Source: Hordeum vulgare subsp. vulgare (taxonomy: Eukaryota; Streptophyta; Magnoliopsida; Poales; Poaceae). From it: a stretch of DNA of 64,000 bases. Position numbers and translations under genes: made by a program. Numbering within the stretch: the first letter of the stretch is position 1; each line of letters starts with the position of its first letter. The stretch lies in NCBI RefSeq assembly GCF_904849725.1, contig NC_058520.1, positions 321,977,186 to 322,041,185 on the forward strand. Direction: 5' to 3'. Below are positions 57,865-64,000 of this stretch, one piece after another. The notes beneath the pieces were generated by a model. It had not been told where the DNA came from. It saw only the letters and a list, made by a program, of their open reading frames with translations, and made no database searches.

Positions 57865-58572
57865 TCAGAAAAGCATGGTGATGGGTCCTTCGGTGGAGCT
57901 TTCTTCATAGTCCTCGTCGTTGCTGATCAAGGGGGCTACGTCTCCTTCGGGATGAAGGTTCTCGCCCATGTCCAGTTCCTCCTCCAGGTATGCAACTCGA
58001 GTCTTCAGCTTCTCAATCCGCTCCAGAAAGTCCTTCACCTCCAGTTCATGTTCATAGTGGGCTTCCCGGGCTGCATCTTCAAGCTCAAGCTCGCGGAGTG
58101 ATAGTTGCTTGATCTTCCTGGCGTCCTTGATCACGTGATACTCCAGAGTCCCGATGTGCTTCTCCAAGGTCTGGGCATAAGACAAGAGAGCGTCCTTGGT
58201 CTTGCTTGAGATGATATCTCCGTCTTCGTTTCTCCGGGATACGGTGAATAGGTCAGGAGAAATAGGGCAGCCTTTGTATTCTTCCTTGATACGTCCGAGT
58301 GCACAATGGATCGCCATGTCCCTTCCGAGAATCCATATGGGTGCGATGAACTTGAAATCCATCGGCTCAGTGCGCGGCTGGAATGTCCTTCCGGGAATGT
58401 GCACCTCGATCCTGTAGCGTGAATCCTCCGGGTAAGACGAAGTTGGCTTCCGTGTGATAGTCGGCAGAGCAATCCTCAAGTCCTTCGTGATCTGCACCAG
58501 CTCCTTTCCGAATGGCATAGTGGTGTCGGGCTGGCAAAACTCCGTGAACTTAACAGGGATGAAGGTGGCCAT
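57865..58572 (-). CDS. Intact 235-codon coiled-coil ORF upstream of gag in the Tekay-type element
   Basis: Minus strand, ATG at 58572 (MATFIPVKFTEFC) to the stop at 57865-57867, the first ORF after the primer site and 151 bp inside the LTR. Residues about 1-130 look like a compact domain (IPGRTFQPRTEPMDFKF, DMAIHCALGRIKEEYKG). Residues about 135-205 form a long charged coiled coil (TLEKHIGTLEYHVIKDARK, LERIEKLKTRVAYLEEEL), followed by an acidic tail. It resembles none of the standard retrotransposon domains. It is uninterrupted, while gag-pol next to it has at least six lesions. Gag starts 213 bp downstream in the same orientation. Function unknown; it could be an accessory protein expressed from the genomic RNA. 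Confidence 0.7.
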   Translation of the reverse strand: MATFIPVKFTEFCQPDTTMPFGKELVQITKDLRIALPTITRKPTSSYPEDSRYRIEVHIPGRTFQPRTEPMDFKFIAPIWILGRDMAIHCALGRIKEEYKGCPISPDLFTVSRRNEDGDIISSKTKDALLSYAQTLEKHIGTLEYHVIKDARKIKQLSLRELELEDAAREAHYEHELEVKDFLERIEKLKTRVAYLEEELDMGENLHPEGDVAPLISNDEDYEESSTEGPITMLF

Positions 58573-58706
58573 CTAAACATTGGAAAAATCGGAGAGAAGT
58601 CAGAAATGATCAGAAGAGGAAATAGAAGATTTATAGACATAAGAGAAAATAGTTTTCTTCCTAAGGCTTTTCCATTCTTAGAGGTTACGTCCTAAGGTCA
58701 GCGTGT

Positions 58707-58719
58707 GCTCTGAATACCA
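58707..58719 (-). other. Primer binding site of the Tekay-type element
   Basis: The minus strand reads TGGTATTCAGAGC four bases after the LTR end, the initiator tRNA-Met site with an extra T. It fixes the element orientation. Confidence 0.75.
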
Positions 58720-58723
58720 TTTC

Positions 58724-61700
58724 TGTAGCGACCCGACTCAAGACGAGTCAAGCCTCTGGTGTTTCTGTACGATCCCAAGATCATGCTGGTACACACTCAG
58801 TACATAATGTATGTATTCAAGAGTTCAATCACACAGCTTTATTAATCAAAATCTCATAAAGAGTACTTTATTACAATAAAGGATTACAATAAAGTGGTTG
58901 AAGGCCAACCCATGAGATATCTAACGAAGACTAGCGGAAGCATCAAGTAGACGAGTCCATCCGACTCCAAGGGCATGTCGCTGAGCATAGATCGTAGCCT
59001 CACTCCTGGTCGGAAAAGTACTCTGCAACATGATACGTTGCAGCCGTGTAGGTCAGCATATTGAATATGCCGGCAAGTCATCAAAGAGAGGAGTAAAATA
59101 ATAATCAACTATCTCTACATGCATATTTGGCCGGTGGGGCTAAGTTTTGCATAAAGCCAGTTTTATCCTACAACAAGAGGGGTTGAAAGCAAAATATTAC
59201 TACAATGTTTGTTGTTAACGAGATGGTTCCGCCAACCAATTCTCGTACCCGAATAGTTGTTAACACCCACATCATTATTAAGTGGTGTCGAGAGTTCAGG
59301 GGAAATTCAATGCCTTTGGCTCAAGTTGTCCATGACCCTGGACACGGCTAATCGATTAGGTTGGGCACTCTGCAGAGTTTTGCACACGTTCCCCAGAAGA
59401 TTTGATCGCCTCCGGGTTTGTCCTCGCACTTCAGGGTGTTTGAAGACCGGATGATCAAAACATGGTCTTTCAACGGGTCCCTCTGAATCCCTGTCGGTGC
59501 CCATCCATTCCTACCGTTCTTCTACATCTGCTAGCACCGCCTGTCCAGAGTCGCCGCGTTGTCCAACCAAGCCAGAGCCCATAATGACTTGTGGCTGTGC
59601 AGGTAAGCCTTGAGTCTTGAAGTCTCCGTCCGTCTCTTCGAGCCTGGGTGAAGCTTTCCGCAGGATGACATGGCCTCTCCAGCATCCCGGGCATCCACTG
59701 GGTTCTCCAGGGAGCCGATCAACCGTCTTTCACCCAGAGTTGCATTGCGTCCGAGGTCTTGAAAATCTTGTCTTATCCGGTCTTGATTATTATATCAACC
59801 TCGCATCACTCGTGATATACACTCAACCGAAAACCCTTCTACTCAAGCATAGCATTAAGAAATTGTCGTCCCGGGGCCAAGTATCGGGGTTGTTGTGTTC
59901 CTACCACATGATGCTACAACTTATACTAAAGTTTCCAAGTACCTAGGCAGCATGCAATTGGGCAAAGAAAGGTGATCTACCATGCCTTGAAAACATAGGT
60001 AAAATAACATGATCAAAATGACTTGCCTTGATGATAGTTGTCTTGCTCGAGCGCTTCTAAGTAAAAGGCTTCGCACTCCGGATGATCTACCGATACAAAC
60101 ACAAAGCACACCATAAGCACTTCAATCAAGCAACAAGTAGAAATAACATCATGAGTAAGGATTTGATAAGGCCTAAGCAAAAGAATTCAACGCGCGCCGG
60201 TATGGCAGAAACTTGTTTCTGTTGAAAACACCAGTAAAAATACTTTAAAAATTTTTAAACTTCTACCAGAGTAAGATATAATCACTAGGAAGCAGTAGCA
60301 AAAAGAATCAACTCAAAATCATTTTTTAACCTCCTGGAATAGGCAAAACAAGGTTTAAACTAAATCTGATCTAACTTATATTTGAAAATTTCAAACATAG
60401 ACATATGATATGTTTTTAAAAACTACAGGAAATTTGTGAGCTACCGGAAAAAGAATCAATGTCATTGGACTTCGGGACAAAAGTTGTGGCCAAAACAAAA
60501 CAGAAACTTTCTGTTTTTGCAATTTAGACAGAAAAATGAAAATAACTAGCTAACAGTTGGGGGTACTCGTGGCATGCTACTACAGGCTGCGGGAGGCGTT
60601 TGTTGCAACGCTAGGAGCAAACGGCCGAAGCTAACAAAAATTTGCTGGTTAAAAGCATAAGTGAATTAAAACCGCTGGTTTTCTAATATAAACCGAAGAG
60701 GTATTTAGGATCTAATCTACACCACTGGATGAAGATCTAGGGGCTACAAAAAGAATAGAAGAAAGAACAGAGGGAAGAGAAGAAGCTACCTTGGCTGTGG
60801 CAGTAACTCCGGCGGGGAGGGTGGTCGCCGGCGTGGAAGGGGCTCCGGGGGGGGATGGGGGAGTCGGGGCGGCGGCGGTGGTGGTCCTCCGGCGAAGGGG
60901 GGCCTCGGGCGGAGCGGAGAGGGAGTCGGGGCGCTGCTCTAGTAGGCGACCGAAGGTGCAGAGCCGTGCTGCTCCGGCGAGGTGGGCTCGGGCGGTGAGG
61001 GACGGGGCGGGGTGGCGGCGAGGGTGGGAACGGGGCTGCGGCGAGGACGGCAGTATATATAGGCCATGAGGGGGAGTAGAAAGGAAGGGGAGAGAGGGAA
61101 ATCGGGGAAGATTCCGGGTACTGGGGAGGGGCTCGGTCTCGGGCATGGTTTTGGAAGGAGGAGGAAGAAAGGTGGCCGCATGGTGGAGGAATCGGTCGCG
61201 GGGCCCGCAGGCAGTGAGAGAGAGGCGGGGCGGTTGGGATCGGTTGGCCTGGATCGAAGGGATTCGTTTCCCTGGCGGCTAGGATTGGCCCAAGGCCTAT
61301 ATAGCGCTCGAGGCGGCGGCTTCTAAAGAAAAAAAAGTTTCCTAATTTTAAACCTTTTCCGAAAGAGAAAAATAAAAGCTAATAAAAGGAAAGTAAATCA
61401 AAATATTAATATAGGGTATTATATACCAAAAAAATCAGAAAAATATTCTCTTCTCGAATAACATTTTGCCAAAGCAAAAATAAAAACTTAAAAATAATGT
61501 TTTTTTTTCAGAAATTCCCAAATTTGCTTTATTTGCTTTTTGCAAATATTTTTGCAAATATCCTTCGATTTTCTTGGCTCCAATATTTCAGAAATTTGCC
61601 CGCACTTTGGAGGGTCATTTTCCTCCGCTCTCTCTCTTGCGTGCAAGAGAGTATTTTCTCGAGGCATTTCTCGTGCGAGGGAAAATGGAAATGCAAATCA

Positions 61701-61803
61701 AAAAGACGAAAGAAATTCACGTGCTAAATTTATTTCAAGCAATATGCATAGATGCTTAGCTACAATGTAAAACATTCCCAATTAGGAAAATTGGGATGTT
61801 ACA
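58724..61803 (-). repeat. 5' LTR of the Tekay-type element
   Basis: 3080 bp, collinear with 50148-53213, plus-strand ends TGTAGCGACCC and GTTACA. Includes the same GC-rich promoter region (about 60.8-61.3 kb) and a short tandem duplication TTTTTGCAAATA (about 61.54 kb) absent from the other copy. Confidence 0.92.
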
Positions 61804-61808
61804 CCAAA

Positions 61809-62044
61809 CATGCTCGACATCCTTGATCTCACCCTTCTCTTCTAGATAGTGATTGTGTGTGCGGAACCGCAGAAAGTCCTTAGGGGCATAGTGTGAATGT
61901 TGATCCCCTTGTCCTTGTGAGCTGTCTTCTTGAAAGACTTCTTTTTGGGAGGCAGACCGGAAGTGGCGGAGCCCTCTGGAGCATCTGGAGTGCGATACTG
62001 CTTCGGCTGGGTGTCCCGTGGGGGATTCGAGCGGCGAGCACCAC
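61809..62044 (-). pseudogene. env-position ORF of SIRE B, N-terminal part (candidate second exon)
   Basis: Minus strand, open from 62044 with GGARRSNPPRDTQPKQ and a Lys-rich stretch (PPKKKSFKKTAHKDKG). One frameshift lies near 61.88 kb, after which the frame DFLRFRTHNHYLEEKGE leads to the Tekay target site and continues at 50147. A 3' splice-site-like sequence (TGTGTCACAG) lies directly upstream of 62044. Confidence 0.6.
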
Positions 62045-62693
62045 CTGTGACACACAAGACACACATCGAAAAAGAGCGACAGAAGGAGTCAAGGCAATGA
62101 ACAAAAAGAGGCATAAAAGTAAACTCACATTGCCAAGAAAATGGAAAAGAATAAAAATATCCTCCTGGCGGTAGTACCGCTACACCTGGCGGTAGTACCG
62201 CTGGGGTCCTAGCGGTAGTACCGCTACCCCTGGCGGTAGTACCGCTGGGGTCCTAGCGGTAGTACCGCTGGGGTCCTAGCGGTAGTACCGCTAGGGGGTT
62301 GACTTTCATATCTGAATAGAAAAAGACCCATAGGAACGGCTAGATTGGATTTAAGAGGGCCATGGGTACTGCATATAATCACTACAAAAACCACCATAGC
62401 CCTAAACACATGAGGATCTCAAGAATCATCTAGATAAAGACATGCCTAGTCAAGAGGATCCAAGTTTTAGATCTAATCCAAAATAAGAGAAGAAGTGTGT
62501 GATATAAAGCATAAAGAACCTTGAGCATGTCAATATAAATGCAATGAATCATAGGACCTACACTCCCCTAGAATATCTCCTTCGTTCCATCCAAGAACGA
62601 AGCACAAAACCATAGTCATGGATCCAAATCACCAATGCTCCTACCCCTAGAACAAGAAAATACCAATCAAGATAATAAAGGGAGGAGCTTTAC
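62045..62693 (-). other. Candidate intron between a short first exon and the SIRE B env-position ORF
   Basis: Minus strand: donor-like CCG|GTAAAG at 62694/62693 and acceptor-like TGTGTCACAG at 62054-62045 define a possible 649-nt intron. A nearer donor, AAT|GTGAGT at 62128, would give an 84-nt intron with the same acceptor. The region contains a palindrome array (62167-62292). Joining at 62694/62044 keeps phase with an ATG at 62703. No transcript evidence is available here. Confidence 0.4.
62167..62292 (-). repeat. Palindrome array B1 in SIRE B (six copies)
   Basis: Six near-perfect copies of (A/G)GCGGTAGTACCGCT starting at 62167, 62188, 62211, 62232, 62255 and 62278, giving spacings of 21, 23, 21, 23 and 23 bp. 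Linkers alternate between CACCTG/CCCCTG and GGGGTCCT types. Confidence 0.92.
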
Positions 62694-62870
62694 CGGAGTC
62701 CATGGCACTTGGTGGAGGAAGGAGGAGTGGAGCAAACCCTCCAACTCAACGGAGAGAAGGGGCTCCACAGAAAGAGATCCAAATAGGGGGAGTTCGGGGT
62801 TGGGGAAGGGAGAGCCACGAGGAAGAATAAAGAGGGTAGAAAAAACGGGCTCCCCCTCCTTTCTATAGTC
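62694..62870 (-). promoter_or_regulatory. Candidate internal promoter, leader and first exon of the SIRE B env-position gene
   Basis: Minus strand: TATA-like GACTATAGAA (62870-62861), then a pyrimidine-rich leader (CTACCCTCTTTATTCTTCC, CTTCTCTCCG, CTCCTCCTTCCTCC) and the first ATG at 62703-62701. Ten coding bases precede the donor-like site. The palindrome array B2 lies 16 bp upstream of the TATA-like element. The arrangement repeats that of the LTR promoter of the same element. Confidence 0.45.
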
Positions 62871-62885
62871 CAAGGGGTACGGGCC

Positions 62886-63099
62886 AGCGGTAGTACCGCT
62901 GGGGTCCTGGCGGTAGTACCACTACCTCTAGCGGTAGTACCGCTGCCTGCAGCGGTAGTACCGCTCCCCCTTGAGACAGCCCTAAAAGCCCTAGTCAGGT
63001 CGTGGTGGGCTGGGGTCCTGGCGGTAGTACCACTATCCCGAGCGGTGGTACCGCTGGGGTCCTGGCGGTAGTACCGCTACCCCTGGCGGTAGTACCGCA
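62886..63099 (-). repeat. Palindrome array B2 in SIRE B (eight copies)
   Basis: Copies start at 62886, 62909, 62930, 62951, 63020, 63041, 63064 and 63085, with spacings of 23, 21, 21, (69), 21, 23 and 21 bp. The 69-bp gap equals about three units. Some copies have a single change in one arm (CCACT for CCGCT). Confidence 0.92.
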
Positions 63100-63499
63100 A
63101 AAAGTGACACAACGAGACATAGGATTGCATGATAAAGACGTGGGCAAACGACAATTCAGTGTAATAAGAAGATAGCACCAGCAAGATATACTGACTCGTC
63201 ATTTTGAATCCTTTCTTCCATATGAGAGAAAGGTGGGCGCGGTGGCCGAGGCCACCTATGTTTGAGACAAAGGTATGACACCGCAAAGAATTATCCTTGG
63301 GTTCATGACCAACGCTCGTCTTTGAAGCACAAGTGCCATTTGGTAATGACTAAAGTGAAAGACTTGATCAGTTTATGCATAATGGGGGGGAGGAAAAGTT
63401 CATTGAGAGAACAACACTCCCCCTATGTCCATGCCTACATCTAGAACAAGATCGAATGCATAGTGAGGTGCAAAGTGCCTAGCTTCAATCCACATTACT
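63100..63499 (-). other. Spacer between RNase H and the palindrome array in SIRE B
   Basis: About 400 bp without a recognisable frame, the counterpart of the pol-proximal spacer in SIRE A. I see only A/T-rich sequence and a minus-strand polypurine-like run (AGGGGGAGTG) near 63415. Confidence 0.4.
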
Positions 63500-64000
63500 T
63501 TAATCAATGATATTTAGCTCATGCCTTAACTCCCGGAACCTTGCTTCATCTAGGGGCTTAGTGAAAATATCTGCAAGTTGCTCTTCAGTGTGGATGAAGT
63601 GAACCTCAATATCACCAAGCTTGATATGTTCACGAATGAAGTGATGGAGAATATCAATATTCTTGGTCTTGCTATGTTGCACTGGATAGAGGGAAATCTT
63701 GATAGCACTTTGATTGTGACATAGAGGAGGCACTTTGTCACAAGTGACACCGTAATCCTTTAAAGTTTGCCTCATCCATAGCAATTGTGCACAACAACTT
63801 GCACCTGCCACATACTCAGCTTCGGTGGATGATAGTGAGACACAATTCTGCTTCTTTGAAGACCAACTTACCAGTGAGCGACCAAGGAATTGGCATCCTC
63901 CAGAAGTTGACTTCCTCTCCACACAATCTCCTGTCCAATCTGAGTCGGAATAGCCTACTAGGTTGAAGTTTGCTCCTTTGGGATACCATAGACCAAAGTT
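63500..64000 (-). pseudogene. RNase H of SIRE B pol, partial, one catalytic Asp replaced
   Basis: The minus strand is open from the window edge to the stop at 63500. Motifs: YSDSDWTGD (first Asp), LSSTEAEYVAGASCCAQLLWM (Glu region) and CHNQSAIKI, where SIRE A has YDNESAIKI. The codon at 63718-63716 is CAC, so the usual Asp is His. The end HTEEQLADIFTKPLDEARF is the conserved copia pol C-terminus. RT lies beyond the window. Removes RNA from RNA-DNA hybrids; this copy is probably inactive. Confidence 0.85.

Larger units (their letters stand above)
50148..61803 (-). mobile_element. Tekay-type chromovirus (gypsy) with an extra ORF upstream of gag
   Basis: 11.66 kb, perfect target duplications CCAAA (50143-50147 and 61804-61808), LTRs of 3066 and 3080 bp. 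On the minus strand: LTR, tRNA-Met-type primer site, a 235-codon ORF, gag, protease, RT, RNase H, integrase, chromodomain-like tail, polypurine tract, LTR. It lies within the env-position ORF of SIRE B. The LTRs are very similar with mostly C/T and G/A differences, so this is a fairly recent insertion. Confidence 0.92.
47330..64000 (-). mobile_element. SIRE-lineage (Maximus/Inga-like) copia 'SIRE B', partial
   Basis: The 3' LTR (47330-48726), polypurine tract, env-position ORF (split by the Tekay element), a spacer with palindrome arrays, and RNase H (63500 to the window end) follow the same order as SIRE A. The 5' part lies beyond the window. Its left end abuts the target site of the short-LTR copia. 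With that element removed, the base run before its TG is ...ATAGGCG, so the predicted target duplication is AGGCG. Confidence 0.85.

Noticed and set aside
58724..58740. Possible plant gene near the Tekay LTR ends
   Set aside because: All frames nearby belong to the LTR or to the ORF and gag-pol of the element; I found no conserved host protein motif in the window.
62167..63099. Regularly spaced palindromic repeats, at first sight CRISPR-like
   Set aside because: The linkers are 6-8 bp and themselves repetitive, there are no unique spacers or cas genes, and the DNA is a plant retrotransposon.

Overview
This 64-kb window is intergenic DNA from a large-genome grass, most likely a Triticeae (wheat, barley, rye or Aegilops). 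It is almost entirely nested LTR retrotransposons. I recognise sequence typical of a Sabrina-like Athila element, an Angela/BARE-type copia element, two Maximus/Inga-type copia elements of the SIRE lineage, a RIRE2/Retand-type gypsy, a short-LTR copia and a Tekay-type chromovirus. Family names come from memory of Triticeae elements, not from a search. I see no host gene, tRNA, rRNA or CRISPR array.

Layout. (1) 1-7060: internal region and LTR of a Sabrina-like gypsy (+) with gag-protease but no pol; a solo gypsy LTR (1593-2114) sits in its coding frame. (2) About 7.1-7.5 kb, 38.5-42.0 kb and presumably beyond the window: a decayed minus-strand RIRE2/Retand-like gypsy, the host for the larger insertions. 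(3) 7517-38514: SIRE-lineage copia A (-), target duplication ATAGT, split by an Athila-lineage gypsy (+, 19004-29188, in its gag) and an Angela-like copia (+, 30224-37699, in its 5' LTR). (4) 42021-47325: a short-LTR copia (-) which, after allowing for its target duplication, lies one base inside the terminus of (5) SIRE-lineage copia B (-), 47330 to beyond 64000. B is split in its env-position gene by a Tekay-type chromovirus (-, 50148-61803).

Insertion order can be read from target duplications: RIRE2-like first, then SIRE A and SIRE B into it, then the Athila-type, Angela-type, short-LTR copia and Tekay elements into those. Every pol in the window has stops, frameshifts or lost catalytic residues, and the premature stops are strikingly often TAG, as expected from C-to-T decay of methylated DNA.

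Most interesting observations: both SIRE elements carry a promoter-like block (TATA box, pyrimidine-rich leader) between pol and the env-position ORF. In SIRE B that block and the LTR promoter each lie just downstream of an array of the near-palindrome GCGGTA(C/G)TACCGC at 21/23-bp spacing, in opposite orientations, and a candidate intron joins a short first exon to the env-position ORF in frame. The Tekay element carries an intact 235-codon coiled-coil ORF upstream of its broken gag-pol.
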